DNA of 64,000 nt from Alteribacter keqinensis. Its GTDB lineage: Bacteria; Bacillota; Bacilli; Bacillales; Salisediminibacteriaceae. Shown here piece by piece: positions 16,761 through 25,864 of this stretch. Below the pieces are notes generated by a model, which saw only the letters and a list, made by a program, of their open reading frames with translations, ran no database searches and was not told the DNA's origin. Each line of letters begins with the position of its first letter. The stretch's first letter is position 1. The stretch spans positions 2,170,001 through 2,234,000 of the forward strand of contig NZ_RHIB01000001.1 of assembly GCF_003710255.1 (NCBI RefSeq), given 5' to 3'. The position numbers and the translations under genes were made by a program.

Positions 16761-17948
16761 TTATTGAGTTAAACGCACGGTGTCACGTGCAAGCATAACT
16801 TCTTCATTTGTAGGAATAACAATAACTTTGACAGGTGAGTGCGGATAGTTAATGAACGCTTCCTCACCACGTACTTTGTTAAGGGAAGGATCCCAGTAAA
16901 CGCCCATAAATTCAAGGCCTTTAAGTACTGCAGCACGGATCGTATCACTGTTTTCACCAATTCCAGCTGTAAAGATGATCGCATCAAGACCGTGCATACG
17001 AGCAGCGTAGGAACCAATGTACTTGTGGATACGTGATGTAAAGACGTTCATAGCAAGTTCTGAGCGTTCGTTTCCTTCGTCTGCAGAAAGTTCAATGTCA
17101 CGAAGGTCACTTGAGAATCCGGAAAGAGCAAGCATACCACTCTTCTTGTTCAGTACCTGAATAACTTCTTCAGCACCCATCCCTGTTTTCTCCATGATAT
17201 ATGGAATCAAAGCAGGGTCAATGTTACCGGAACGCGTTCCCATCGTTACACCTGCAAGAGGTGTGAATCCCATCGAGGTATCGATGGATTTACCGCCGTC
17301 AATAGCAGCAATACTTGCGCCATTTCCCAGGTGACAAGAAAGAAGGCGAAGCTGGTCCAGCGGGCGTCCGAGAATTTCTGATGCACGCTCAGATACATAC
17401 TTATGGCTTGTACCATGGAAACCGTATTTACGGATACCGTACTTCTCATAGTACTCATAAGGCAAGCTGTAAAGGTAGGACTGCTTTGGCATTGTCTGAT
17501 GGAACGCTGTATCAAAAACAGCAACAGCCGGTACGTTTGGCAGTACTTCTTTAAATGCACGGATTCCTACGAGGTTTGCAGGATTGTGAAGCGGTGCAAG
17601 CTCAGACACTTCTTCAATCCCTTTAATAACTTCATCTGTAATGACAACAGAATCGTTAAATTTCTCTCCCCCGTGCACGACACGGTGTCCAATCCCTTCA
17701 ATTTCGTCAAGGGATGCAATAATGTTATTTGAAATGAGTTTATCAAGAAGAATTTTTACCGCTTGAGCGTGATCTTCAATGTCAAGAATGTCTTTTTCCT
17801 TTTCTCCATTTACTTCAATTGCAAATATAGAATCATTTAAACCAATTCGCTCAACCACACCTTTAGTAACAACTGTTTCTTCAGGCATTTCCAGCAGCTG
17901 AAACTTAAGGGATGAGCTTCCTGCATTAATCGCAATAATTTTTGACAT
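16761..17948 (-). CDS. ackA: acetate kinase
   Basis: A 395-aa cytoplasmic kinase converting acetyl phosphate + ADP to acetate + ATP, in overflow metabolism with phosphotransacetylase. N-terminal [12 protein letters not shown] (residues 5-16), [22 protein letters not shown] and FTAGIGENS are the ASKHA-fold signature motifs. The ATG at 17948 has GAAGGAGCGG upstream and gives the conserved [10 protein letters not shown] start. In B. subtilis ackA is activated by CcpA; I did not find a convincing cre here. A predicted promoter lies at 18068-18096 and the leader of about 110 bases is structured. A downstream terminator closes the gene. Confidence 0.97.
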   Translation of the reverse strand: MSKIIAINAGSSSLKFQLLEMPEETVVTKGVVERIGLNDSIFAIEVNGEKEKDILDIEDHAQAVKILLDKLISNNIIASLDEIEGIGHRVVHGGEKFNDSVVITDEVIKGIEEVSELAPLHNPANLVGIRAFKEVLPNVPAVAVFDTAFHQTMPKQSYLYSLPYEYYEKYGIRKYGFHGTSHKYVSERASEILGRPLDQLRLLSCHLGNGASIAAIDGGKSIDTSMGFTPLAGVTMGTRSGNIDPALIPYIMEKTGMGAEEVIQVLNKKSGMLALSGFSSDLRDIELSADEGNERSELAMNVFTSRIHKYIGSYAARMHGLDAIIFTAGIGENSDTIRAAVLKGLEFMGVYWDPSLNKVRGEEAFINYPHSPVKVIVIPTNEEVMLARDTVRLTQ

Positions 17949-17972
17949 AATCAAACCGCTCCTTCTTTTACC

Positions 17973-18042
17973 TTTGTCCCCAATAGTAAAGGACAAATGA
18001 TGCTATGCAACGACGAAACGAGGTGTTTCTCTCATTTTGTCC
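17973..18042 (-). promoter_or_regulatory. structured ackA leader with alternative hairpins
   Basis: On the minus strand GGACAAAATGA (18042-18032) can pair with TCATTTGTCC (18000-17991). The same TTTGTCC can instead pair with GGACAAA (17979-17973). The two helices exclude each other. The second ends about 6 bases from the Shine-Dalgarno. An inner GAAAC/GTTTC stem supports the first fold. Function is inference. Confidence 0.4.
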
Positions 18043-18067
18043 TGTTGTTATATTTTCACCATCACAT

Positions 18068-18096
18068 ATTAAACCACTTAAAAGTAGAGAATGCAA
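18068..18096 (-). promoter_or_regulatory. predicted sigma-A promoter of ackA
   Basis: On the minus strand TTGCAT (18096-18091), 17-bp spacer, TTTAAT (18073-18068). The rest of the 17949-18283 gap shows no gene. Confidence 0.55.
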
Positions 18097-18283
18097 GCCC
18101 CTGTACTACTAAATTTCACGAACAGGACTATAACACATTATATCCATGGAAGCAGACATAATGCGTGAACTGAGGTGACATCTGCTTTCATACTGTTTCC
18201 GTACAGGCGACTATTTATGAAACAACCTCTCCTACAGTGAAAATGAAGTTTTCATTACAAAAAAGTAAGCGTATTCCTTCTGT

Positions 18284-19285
18284 TTAATGTTCCTGATTTA
18301 AGTGGTCTGAAAACCAGTTATTGATGTTTTTTACCATATCGGCAAGAGCACTTTTATTCGTAAATGAAGGAAGTTCGGCGAGCAGTGCCTGCCTTGGTAT
18401 CACAATCCCCTCTCCTTGCTTCCGGATCACGAAGAAGCTCTTAGCCTGTTGCTCGTTTTTAAACATGGACTTTGGCAGCTGGAGGAGGGAATAAATGATC
18501 GCTTCCTTCTTGAGGTATTTATGGAGCGCCTCCGCTTCTTCGCTTTCAAACAAAAAGTTAGGAATTAGGAAAAAGCAGAAACCACCCGGCTTCACGTGCT
18601 TCAAAATTTGTTCAATCATCAAATGATGAACAAATGAATGACCTTTTTTACTTTTCAGTTCAAACTCGGCTGCTTTTTTGTCGTCCGGATAAAAGCCGAC
18701 AGGAAGGTCTGTCACCACAACGTCTACATTCTTAACGTAAGGTGTTGCAATACTGTCCTGGTGAAACAGATCCACATCTTTCTTTTGCATGTTTGCATTT
18801 ACGTACGCAAGTTTAATGAGTGTTTCATCTGCATCGCCACCGACAGCATGAAAGTCTCTCTGAGCCTGATTCATGACCGCTGTAAGGAGATTTCCGGACC
18901 CTACAGCCGGATCCATAATCACGTGTGTCTTCTCTTTATCCTTTAAGACCTGTTCCACCAGATGTCCTGCAAACAGACTTACAGCATCCGGTGTCATGGC
19001 ATGGTGAGGCTGAGTTGCCTCTTTCATCCCTTTTAATACGGCAAGCTGAAAGGCTTTTCGTATTTCCTCGGCTTTAAGGTCATCAAGAACAGGTGCTGAT
19101 TTCAGATGCTCATTCAGTTCCCCTTGTTTTTCTTCGGGCAGAGTAAGGGTGGACTCTCCGCGTATAATTGACTCCCCCGCTTCAGCCAGTGCTTCGAGAT
19201 ATGGAAGGTCCGTAACTTCCTGTATTTTTTCCGCAGCCAGATCCAAGGCTGAGTAAAGTTTTTCTGTATTTGTTTCAATCATCAT
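18284..19285 (-). CDS. ytxK: YtxK, class I SAM-dependent methyltransferase-like protein
   Basis: A 333-aa protein related to N6-adenine DNA methyltransferases of restriction systems but lacking a specificity subunit. The helical N terminus (1-95) precedes AGHLVEQVL, the SAM-binding VIMDPAVGSGNLLTAV (about 118-133) and VVVTDLPVGFYP, where the usual (D/N)PPF catalytic motif is altered to DLPVGF. That suggests either a different substrate or loss of DNA methylation. Conserved next to ackA and tpx in Bacillus. AGGAGTGGAG lies just before the ATG. Substrate unknown. Confidence 0.92.
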   Translation of the reverse strand: MMIETNTEKLYSALDLAAEKIQEVTDLPYLEALAEAGESIIRGESTLTLPEEKQGELNEHLKSAPVLDDLKAEEIRKAFQLAVLKGMKEATQPHHAMTPDAVSLFAGHLVEQVLKDKEKTHVIMDPAVGSGNLLTAVMNQAQRDFHAVGGDADETLIKLAYVNANMQKKDVDLFHQDSIATPYVKNVDVVVTDLPVGFYPDDKKAAEFELKSKKGHSFVHHLMIEQILKHVKPGGFCFFLIPNFLFESEEAEALHKYLKKEAIIYSLLQLPKSMFKNEQQAKSFFVIRKQGEGIVIPRQALLAELPSFTNKSALADMVKNINNWFSDHLNQEH

Positions 19286-19351
19286 TCTCCACTCCTATCG
19301 TTCTTATCATTTCCATTTGTTCATTTTAACAGACGTGGATAATGGCGCAAG

Positions 19352-19387
19352 AAAAAGAAGCCGTGCAGACTCTGCTGCCGGCTTCTT
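19352..19387 (-). terminator. intrinsic terminator of tpx
   Basis: AGAAGCCGGCAGCAGAG and a pairing CGGCTTCTTTTTC segment on the minus strand, with a T-rich end, between tpx and ytxK. Confidence 0.8.
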
Positions 19388-19400
19388 TGAGGCTGAACGG

Positions 19401-19901
19401 TTATTGTGCTGATTTTGCTGCGTCCAGAGCCGCATCGTAATCCGGGTGGTTAGTAACCTCAGACACATATTCCGCATAGGTGATCTTGTCATTTGCATCT
19501 ACAACAAAGATGGAACGGGACAGCAAACGAAGCTCCTCAATTGCAACACCGTATGCTTTTCCGAAGCTTAAGTCTCGGTGATCGGATAATACCTGAAGGT
19601 TTTCAACTCCCTCCGCTGCGCACCAGCGCTTCTGGGCAAAGGGAAGATCTACACTGATCGTGAGAATTTCTACATCGTCAAGTTTTGCTGCCTCTTCATT
19701 AAACCTGCGTGTCTGCTGCTCGCATACACCAGTGTCAATGGAAGGAACGACGCTGATCAGCCGGACCTTGCCTTTACTGTCGGACAGACTTACTTCTGAA
19801 AGGTCATTGGCAAGTACGGTAAAATCAGGTGCTGTGTCTCCAACTGAAACTTGTGATCCCATTAGTGTGACCGGTTTTTCTTTAAATGTTACTTGTGCCA
19901 T
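19401..19901 (-). CDS. tpx: thiol peroxidase (atypical 2-Cys peroxiredoxin)
   Basis: A 166-aa cytoplasmic peroxiredoxin of the Tpx class that reduces H2O2 and organic peroxides using thioredoxin. The peroxidatic Cys is in [16 protein letters not shown] (about residue 60) and the resolving Cys in [11 protein letters not shown] (about residue 94). It is full length. GAGGAGG is 7 bases before the ATG. The 350-bp upstream region holds a striking 21-bp-period repeat (19981-20105) that could be regulatory. It is separated from ytxK by a terminator. Confidence 0.96.
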   Translation of the reverse strand: MAQVTFKEKPVTLMGSQVSVGDTAPDFTVLANDLSEVSLSDSKGKVRLISVVPSIDTGVCEQQTRRFNEEAAKLDDVEILTISVDLPFAQKRWCAAEGVENLQVLSDHRDLSFGKAYGVAIEELRLLSRSIFVVDANDKITYAEYVSEVTNHPDYDAALDAAKSAQ

Positions 19902-19980
19902 GGTGAAGCCTCCTCATATGCATTAAATTCTCACTTATAAAGTAAGGTACATTCATAAAATACCACACATCGGGAGCTGA

Positions 19981-20105
19981 TAAACAGTGTAAAGGGCATC
20001 TAATCTGTTTAAAAGGTCATTTGACCTGTTTAAATGAGCTTATAACCTGTTTGAATGGCTGCCTAACCTGTTTAAACGACAACCTAACCTGTTTAAATAG
20101 ATCAT
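19981..20105. repeat. 21-bp tandem repeat upstream of tpx
   Basis: Five units with core CCTGTTTAAA (allowing mismatches) recur with CTGTTT at 20005, 20026, 20047, 20068 and 20089, a spacing of exactly 21 bp. A weaker sixth unit (ACAGTGTAAA) lies near 19984. Sequence between cores is only loosely conserved, so the phase is stronger than the spacer identity. The array is about 80-205 bp before the tpx start. Confidence 0.8.
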
Positions 20106-20211
20106 ATGAAGAAAATGCCATTGCAGGCAGTAGCAACGCAAGACCTTAAAGGGCCCGCAGGCTTCAACAAGTTATGCAAAAGGCAGAAACCTTTGCGAAA
20201 ATAGTCAAAGA

Positions 20212-20243
20212 AAAAGAGCACCCCAAAGGACTGGAGCACTCTC
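20212..20243 (-). terminator. intrinsic terminator of ytfJ
   Basis: On the minus strand GAGTGCTCC pairs with GGGGTGCTC, followed by TTTTTC. Confidence 0.75.
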
Positions 20244-20254
20244 TGTTTCCATTT

Positions 20255-20713
20255 TTAAAAGTCCAGCGACTCTCCGCTTTGGCCACCGTTATATTTCGAC
20301 TGGGGCCTGGAACCTGACTTTTGATTGTTTTGCTGCATCATCTGCTGGATTTTGTCCACAACCTGCGGAGCAAGATCAAACAGTTTTTCGTATAGATGCG
20401 TACTCTGATCCAGGTGAACCATTTTCACTCCGTGAGGATTCACGATCAAAAAGGCAATCGGTGTAATGGACACTCCACCCCCGCTACCGCCTCCGAATGG
20501 GTGTTTCTCTTCACGATCTCCGTGACTGCCACGAGTTTCAACAATAAACTCACTTCCTCCGGCTGCAAAACCAAAGCCCACTTTACTTACAGGCATGATT
20601 ACGCCGCCATCAGGCGTTTCAACAGGGTCACCTACAATCGTATTAACATCAACCATTTCCTTTAAATTTTCCATGGCCGTTTTCATTAGTCCCTGAATTG
20701 GATGTTCAGACAT
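20255..20713 (-). CDS. ytfJ: GerW/YtfJ family sporulation protein
   Basis: A 152-aa protein of the GerW (YtfJ) family, forespore-expressed in B. subtilis and needed for normal germination. It has the conserved MKTAMENLKEMVDVNTIVGDP start, GGVIMPVSKVGFGFAAGGSEF (about 37-57), a Gly-rich FGGGSGGGVSITPIAFLI segment and a Gln/Ser-rich C-terminal tail. It is the third or fourth gene of the minus-strand unit sppA-yteJ-ytfI-ytfJ and overlaps ytfI by 8 bp. Confidence 0.94.
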   Translation of the reverse strand: MSEHPIQGLMKTAMENLKEMVDVNTIVGDPVETPDGGVIMPVSKVGFGFAAGGSEFIVETRGSHGDREEKHPFGGGSGGGVSITPIAFLIVNPHGVKMVHLDQSTHLYEKLFDLAPQVVDKIQQMMQQNNQKSGSRPQSKYNGGQSGESLDF

Positions 20714-21392
20714 TCATATCCCTCCTCTGTTCTGACCCTTTATTAAGCTTAAAAGGCCGTCCATTTCGCCAGTGTCGATACACTTTTATGGTTCCGAGAA
20801 TAGCATTCCCGATACGGAACGATAACATGCACTTTAATTCCGTTCTTGAGATTGCCTGGTTAAACACAGGCTGAATGGCGAGTTCAGGAAGCGTGCACAT
20901 CCTGAAATAGTTCCCGATTAAACCAACCACATTTCCTTTTATTCCCCACAGCACCCCCCCAATACTTCCCGTCAAAGCAGCATCGGGTGTTCCTAAAACC
21001 GATCTCCAGGAAAATTGATTTACAGAGACCGTTGCCAGGAAATGGCGAAGGATCGTATGAAAGCCTAACACATGTGTGAGAAATTGATTAAACTGCCTCA
21101 TATCATATACAAAATCATGTATGGACATTTTTTCGTTTGTTTCCTCGTGTCCTGCAGATGAATCTTCCTCTTCCTGCACGACAATCGTCGGTGTCTCTTT
21201 ATCCACTGAAATGATTGGAATCGTATATGTATACCTGAAGACCTTCCACAACACCGTTTTTATTTTCAACTCGTCGTTATCACCGTCATGATAATAATTG
21301 ATATGTACATGCAGGTTGGAAAAAACGAGCAACGTAAAAATGAGAATACCCAGTATCCCTAAAATGCCAATTGACCACCACAACCATGCCAA
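20706..21392 (-). CDS. ytfI: YtfI, DUF2953 family protein
   Basis: A 228-aa protein with an N-terminal membrane anchor (WSIGILGILGILIFTLLVFS, about 5-24) and a soluble DUF2953 part. An Asp/Glu-rich linker (about 85-100) is followed by a region ending SFRIGNAILGTIKVYRHW. I place the start at a TTG (21392), 8 bases after GAGGAGG; an earlier in-frame start at 21431 overlaps the yteJ terminator and would read through the Shine-Dalgarno. The 8-bp overlap with ytfJ means coupled translation. Role unknown; conserved next to ytfJ in spore formers. Confidence 0.82.
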   Translation of the reverse strand: MAWLWWSIGILGILGILIFTLLVFSNLHVHINYYHDGDNDELKIKTVLWKVFRYTYTIPIISVDKETPTIVVQEEEDSSAGHEETNEKMSIHDFVYDMRQFNQFLTHVLGFHTILRHFLATVSVNQFSWRSVLGTPDAALTGSIGGVLWGIKGNVVGLIGNYFRMCTLPELAIQPVFNQAISRTELKCMLSFRIGNAILGTIKVYRHWRNGRPFKLNKGSEQRRDMNV

Positions 21393-21431
21393 AGAGCCCA
21401 CCTCCTCAATATAAGTATCGACAGGCAGCAC

Positions 21432-21463
21432 AAAAATAAACCTGCCCGGTCAGGACAGGTTTA
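21432..21463 (-). terminator. intrinsic terminator after yteJ
   Basis: On the minus strand AAACCTGTCC pairs with GGGCAGGTTT, followed by ATTTTTG. It separates sppA-yteJ from ytfI-ytfJ. Confidence 0.8.
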
Positions 21464-21472
21464 ACAGTTTTT

Positions 21473-22051
21473 TTATGCAGAACGGCGGGTCTGCCTTGGC
21501 TCAAGAACGACAGCCGTGTCAGCAAACTTATCATGAATCCCCTGCTTTCGGGAATCAAACCCGACAACAATGTACAGAACGTTTGTAATCACTAAGGAAC
21601 GGTGGATAAAACGTCCAACCACTTCCCGCATAATCACGTCCCCCCATGTAAGAGTTTCATGCTTTACTGAAATCACACTCAACCCGAAAATCAGCTTGCC
21701 CAGTGTCTGTCCCATTATTTTCGTCATAATGGAAAAGTAGCTAAAAGCCACAAGGGCACTGACAAGACCTGCAAGTGAATAAATCCCAAAGGTGAGTCCT
21801 TCAAGACCGATTATGGCGAGGACACTGCCTGCTATAAGTCCGTTCAGGCTTGAAACAATAAGCAGATCCACAAGATAGGCCCAGAACCTCATCCAAAAAC
21901 CACCGTAATAGATTGGTTCATGAAACCGCTCAATTTCATCCCGTTCATTACTGTGAACGACCTCAATATCCTCCCGGTCTTCTTCACGTTCCGCTGCGGA
22001 ATCGGTGAGCGCTTCTTCTTCCTGTTTTTCATATTCCCGGTTATCATTCAT
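21473..22051 (-). CDS. yteJ: RDD family membrane protein YteJ
   Basis: A 192-aa protein. A highly acidic N terminus of about 45 residues is followed by an RDD domain with three membrane segments (FWAYLVDLLIVSSLNGLIAG, LEGLTFGIYSLAGLVSALVAF, and around VGRFIHRSLVITNVLYIVVGF). The motif KIMGQTLGKLIFGLSV is typical of RDD proteins. The ATG at 22051 has GAGGTGG upstream. It begins 10 bp after the sppA stop, and SppA-YteJ are encoded together in Bacillus too. Suggested roles in envelope stress or ion transport are inference. Confidence 0.9.
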   Translation of the reverse strand: MNDNREYEKQEEEALTDSAAEREEDREDIEVVHSNERDEIERFHEPIYYGGFWMRFWAYLVDLLIVSSLNGLIAGSVLAIIGLEGLTFGIYSLAGLVSALVAFSYFSIMTKIMGQTLGKLIFGLSVISVKHETLTWGDVIMREVVGRFIHRSLVITNVLYIVVGFDSRKQGIHDKFADTAVVLEPRQTRRSA

Positions 22052-22061
22052 GTTTCCCACC

Positions 22062-23060
22062 TCAATTCGTGTACAGATACATCAGGCGTGGAGCGTGGGA
22101 CTGATGGATCCATTCTTTCATAGAGTACATAGACAACTGATCACCGAAAACGGATTGAGCTGCAGCTCCAAATAAGGATGGGAAGCCAAGTGGCTGACGA
22201 TACTCAACAACATCAATATCTCCTTTGCCGATATCTTCCCTGAAGGCTTCAATCACATCGTCAAGGTCCCCGAGGCCGTCAACCAAATCTGCTTCATAGG
22301 CCTGGTTTCCCGAATAAATACGGCCATCTGCCAGCTCTTCAACCTGATCGCGCGGCATGTCCCGACCTTCCGAAATAATATCAACAAAACGTTCATACGA
22401 TTCGTCAATGAGATCCTGCAGAATCTGACGCTCATCGTCCGTCATCTCACGGGTTGCAGACATGATGTCTTTATACGGTCCGCTCTTAATCACTTCGGAT
22501 TGAATGCCAAGGTCTTCAGCCAGCTCAGCCACATTCAATGACTGCATGATAACACCGATTGAACCTGTTATCGTTTGTGGATGAGCGTATACCTGTGCAG
22601 CGGGAGCCGCGATATAGTATCCTCCACTCGCAGCCATACTCTGCATGCTGATATAGATTTCTTTTCCGTATTCCTCCTGTATTTCAACGATCTTGTCATG
22701 AATCTGGTCGCTCTCCATGACTCCGCCACCCGGAGTGTTAACACTGATAATAATTCCGTCAACACTTCCGTCGTTTGCGGCAGCGTCAAGTTGCTTCAAA
22801 AAACGGTTATGGTTGTATGTAGCAGATTCAAAAAGTGAAGGAGCATCATAACTGCTCTGAATGACCCCGTTTAAGTGCATTACAACAATCTTTCCATTAC
22901 CATTTCCTCTTTCAAGAACATGTTCATCTACATCGTACTCCTCACCGGCAAAAAGATCGTCCCAATCTGTAGTGAAAGCACCCATAGCAAGAGAAAAGAA
23001 ACTTGACCCCATAAATAATGCCACAGCAATTCCTACTGCAACCCAGCGTTTGCCACTCAT
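22062..23060 (-). CDS. sppA: signal peptide peptidase SppA
   Basis: A 332-aa membrane-bound serine protease (S49) that degrades leftover signal peptides. One N-terminal transmembrane segment (about 8-27) is followed by the catalytic domain. TPGGGVMES and the nucleophile Ser in MQSMAASGGYYIA come first, and the general-base Lys follows in IKSGPYKDIMS. This is the short form, one Ser/Lys domain that must oligomerise. The ATG at 23060 has TGGAGG 8 bases upstream. It is divergent from nadK. Confidence 0.95.
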   Translation of the reverse strand: MSGKRWVAVGIAVALFMGSSFFSLAMGAFTTDWDDLFAGEEYDVDEHVLERGNGNGKIVVMHLNGVIQSSYDAPSLFESATYNHNRFLKQLDAAANDGSVDGIIISVNTPGGGVMESDQIHDKIVEIQEEYGKEIYISMQSMAASGGYYIAAPAAQVYAHPQTITGSIGVIMQSLNVAELAEDLGIQSEVIKSGPYKDIMSATREMTDDERQILQDLIDESYERFVDIISEGRDMPRDQVEELADGRIYSGNQAYEADLVDGLGDLDDVIEAFREDIGKGDIDVVEYRQPLGFPSLFGAAAQSVFGDQLSMYSMKEWIHQSHAPRLMYLYTN

Positions 23061-23308
23061 CTTAAAACCTCCATTTTTATGTTTATTATTCTCGCCCGTA
23101 ACAGCGGGATCCTGCCTCATACAGGAAAGCACAGGCAGGGGATTCCCTGACAAAATACGTGTTCCTTCCCCGCTAACCAGAGGGTTTTCTCCATTTTCAG
23201 ACTCTTATTTGAAGGAATTCCTCTCTTTTTAAAGAAATTAACTAATGACAGGGTAAACTACATACAAACCTGTAGCCTTTGATCACCTCACAGAAAGGAA
23301 GTTACAAC

Positions 23309-24106
23309 ATGCCAGAGAGAAGAAATGTTTACCTTCATTATGTAGAAGAAGAAAAAACAAAAGAGAAAGTTGACCGACTGCGGGAGCTCGGCAGAAAATA
23401 TAATTTCCGCCTTGTTGATAATGTAAAAGATGCCAATATCATTGCCAGTATCGGCGGTGACGGTGCCTTCTTACAATCCCTCAGACGAACGGACTTCCAG
23501 GAAGACTGCCTTTATTTATCCATTAACGACGGCCACCTCGGCTTTTATGCCGATTTTGATCTTGAAGATCTTGAATCCATCGAAAAAGCCATGCAGACAG
23601 ATATGGTTGAAGTTCTCCGGTATCCCGTACTGGAAGTTACGATTGACGGGCAGAAAGGTTTCTACTGTCTCAATGAATGTTCAATTCGCTCAAATGTCAT
23701 AAAAACATTCGTTGTCGATATCTTTATCGATGGCCTGCACTTTGAAACATTCAGAGGGGACGGGCTTGTCATTTCCACCCCTACCGGAAGTACAGCATAT
23801 AACAAGTCTTTGAAAGGGGCTATAGTAGACCCTCGCCTTGTATCCATGCAGCTGACGGAAATGGCATCTCTCGACAATAACAATTACCGTACTCTGGGTT
23901 CACCACTCCTTTTAAGCGGTGACCGCGAACTGGTACTGCAGGTTGTACAGGATGGAAATGACCATCCAATCATGGGTGTTGACAATGAAGCACTCAGCAT
24001 CCGTCACAGTAAGGAGATCAGAGTGAAAGTCTCCGAACGTAAAGTGAAAATGCTTAAGCTGAAAGACAACTCTTTCCTTCATAAAGTGAAGAGAAGCTTC
24101 CTGTAA
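23309..24106 (+). CDS. nadK: NAD kinase
   Basis: A 265-aa kinase making NADP from NAD and ATP. The GGDG motif is in ASIGGDGAFLQSL, NDGHLGFY comes soon after, and the substrate loop is STPTGSTAYNKS (about 160-171). It is one of the two NAD kinases normal in Bacillus (the nadK2/YtdI type, by position and length). The ATG at 23309 follows GAAAGGAAG; an earlier start at 23279 lacks a Shine-Dalgarno. Divergent from sppA and closed by the terminator at 24124. Confidence 0.93.
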   Translation: MPERRNVYLHYVEEEKTKEKVDRLRELGRKYNFRLVDNVKDANIIASIGGDGAFLQSLRRTDFQEDCLYLSINDGHLGFYADFDLEDLESIEKAMQTDMVEVLRYPVLEVTIDGQKGFYCLNECSIRSNVIKTFVVDIFIDGLHFETFRGDGLVISTPTGSTAYNKSLKGAIVDPRLVSMQLTEMASLDNNNYRTLGSPLLLSGDRELVLQVVQDGNDHPIMGVDNEALSIRHSKEIRVKVSERKVKMLKLKDNSFLHKVKRSFL

Positions 24107-24123
24107 ATTGAAGATACTGCTTT

Positions 24124-24163
24124 AAAACTGTCCCGCAGGTACGGCTTACGGGACAGTTTTTTA
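24124..24163. terminator. bidirectional terminator between nadK and the amidohydrolase gene
   Basis: AAAACTGTCCC (24125-24135) pairs with GGGACAGTTTT (24150-24160), with T/A runs on both sides. Confidence 0.85.
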
Positions 24164-25765
24164 TTTCGCAGCCTGGTTTTCATAAACAACTGTATTATCT
24201 ACAACCGTTTTTTTAACCTGAACGTTCAGCCACTCATCCGGAGACAGGTCAAACAGGTCATGGTCAAAAATCGTAAAATCGGCTTTGTACCCTTTTTTAA
24301 TCAGACCATACTCTTCTTCCTGGCTGATGGCCTGGGCACTCCCTGTCGTAAATAACCTTAGCGCTTCAAAGAGGGTAAGTTTTTGCTCAGGATAGTAGCC
24401 CTTATGGTTCTCCTCAGGCTTCCTTCGTGTTACAGCAGCATGAATCCCCAGAAGAGGATCGGGGGGTTCGATAGGTGCATCTGAACCTCCTGCACAAGCT
24501 ATCCCCATATCGAGATACGTTTTCCATGCAAACCCGTACTCCAGCCGTTCAGGACCGAGTCTTTCCTCAACCCATGGGAAGTCTGATGCTACAAAACGAG
24601 GCTGGATATCCAGGACGACCGGAAGCTTCTGCAGCCGATTTAAAAGATCAGGACCCGTTACCTGAAGGTGGATCAGCCGGTCTCTTAACCCTGCTGGTAC
24701 AGGATTCTCCTCGATAGCATCAAGGGCATACTCCAGAGCCAGGTCCCCGATCGTATGAATGGCCACCGGCATCTCCAGCTTCCTTGCTTCCCTGACGATA
24801 TCACTGAGCTGTGATCTGGTGTAGATCGCCACACCGCTGGTTGAAGGATCATCACTATACGGTTGCCTGAGGAGCGCTGTTCGCCCTCCGAGAGCTCCGT
24901 CCGCAAAAACCTTTACTGCCCCCAGCTCAATTGTGTTGTTCAAATCACCATAAGTATAGCCCTTTTCTTTTAAAGAACCGGCAACTTCGTGATGAACCAG
25001 GAGGCTCGCCCTAAACTTCTGCTTTTCACCATCAATCACATTCAAAAAGGTTTGAAGGGTTAGGTCCGGATCACCGTAGTAATTTAAGTCCTCTGTATGA
25101 GCTCCGGTAAATCCCTTGGACCACAGATCGTTAAGGGAATCGGTCAGGGCACTGTGCAAATAATCCCCATCGATATCCGGCATCACGTCCCGGACATACT
25201 CCTGAGCCTGATCGTGAAGGTAGCCTGAAGGTAGCCCTTCCGTGTCTTTTACTATGAGCCCCCCCGGAGGATCGGGCGTTGAAGCATTAATACCTGCGAG
25301 CTCAAGAACATACGAATTTACAAGCATTGCATGCCGGCAGACTCTCGTGAGCACAATAGGATGCTCAGAGGTGATCTCATCCAGCTCACTTCGGTGGGGA
25401 ACAACGGCAGGGGTAAATAAATTTTCATTAAATCCCTCTGCAATCAGCCACTCCCCCTTATTAAGTTCTTCAGCTCTTTTCTTTAGTACATGCATAAGCG
25501 TCTCCACGCTTGTAATCTCAGATAAATCAATGCGCTGCAGCTTCTCACCGTGACCAATCATATGTAAATGGCTGTCTACAAAGCCGGGATAGATCACTCC
25601 GCCTGAAATGTCATGGTATTCAGTAATTCTGTTGCTGTATGTACGTTCAAGTTCCGCTTTTTCCCCTACGTCCTGAATGATGCCATCCTCAACGTAAACA
25701 GCCTCGTGTAGGTCATTTTCTGTCTCCAATGTACGTACTTTTGCTCCATACCAAAGTGTCCCCAT
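24161..25765 (-). CDS. YtcJ-like amidohydrolase
   Basis: A 534-aa amidohydrolase (amidohydrolase_3 group). The first metal motif is GFVDSHLHMIGHG (about 61-73), later ligands are in VKVFADGALGG, VAIHTIGD and GSDAPIEPPDPL. The C-terminal part completes the small beta-domain (KADFTIFDHD). Relatives include B. subtilis YtcJ and N-substituted formamide deformylases, but substrates of most members are unknown. The ATG has GGGGAGAG upstream. It is a single-gene unit convergent with nadK. Confidence 0.88.
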   Translation of the reverse strand: MGTLWYGAKVRTLETENDLHEAVYVEDGIIQDVGEKAELERTYSNRITEYHDISGGVIYPGFVDSHLHMIGHGEKLQRIDLSEITSVETLMHVLKKRAEELNKGEWLIAEGFNENLFTPAVVPHRSELDEITSEHPIVLTRVCRHAMLVNSYVLELAGINASTPDPPGGLIVKDTEGLPSGYLHDQAQEYVRDVMPDIDGDYLHSALTDSLNDLWSKGFTGAHTEDLNYYGDPDLTLQTFLNVIDGEKQKFRASLLVHHEVAGSLKEKGYTYGDLNNTIELGAVKVFADGALGGRTALLRQPYSDDPSTSGVAIYTRSQLSDIVREARKLEMPVAIHTIGDLALEYALDAIEENPVPAGLRDRLIHLQVTGPDLLNRLQKLPVVLDIQPRFVASDFPWVEERLGPERLEYGFAWKTYLDMGIACAGGSDAPIEPPDPLLGIHAAVTRRKPEENHKGYYPEQKLTLFEALRLFTTGSAQAISQEEEYGLIKKGYKADFTIFDHDLFDLSPDEWLNVQVKKTVVDNTVVYENQAAK

Positions 25766-25864
25766 CTATCATCTCTCCCCTGCAGTTGATTGTTCAGTAG
25801 AACTGGTTGGGATAGTATTCCAATATCCCTCATCATACCTCTGTTTTATCCGAAAATCAAAAAA

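Noticed and set aside
18236-18256. cre site TGAAAATGAAGTTTTCA upstream of ackA
   Set aside because: Arms are separated by 3 extra bases and lack the central CG of a cre; also lies over 140 bp upstream of the predicted promoter.
19981-20105. CRISPR array for the 21-bp repeats
   Set aside because: The period is 21 bp with cores of about 10 bp and no room for spacers; no cas genes nearby.
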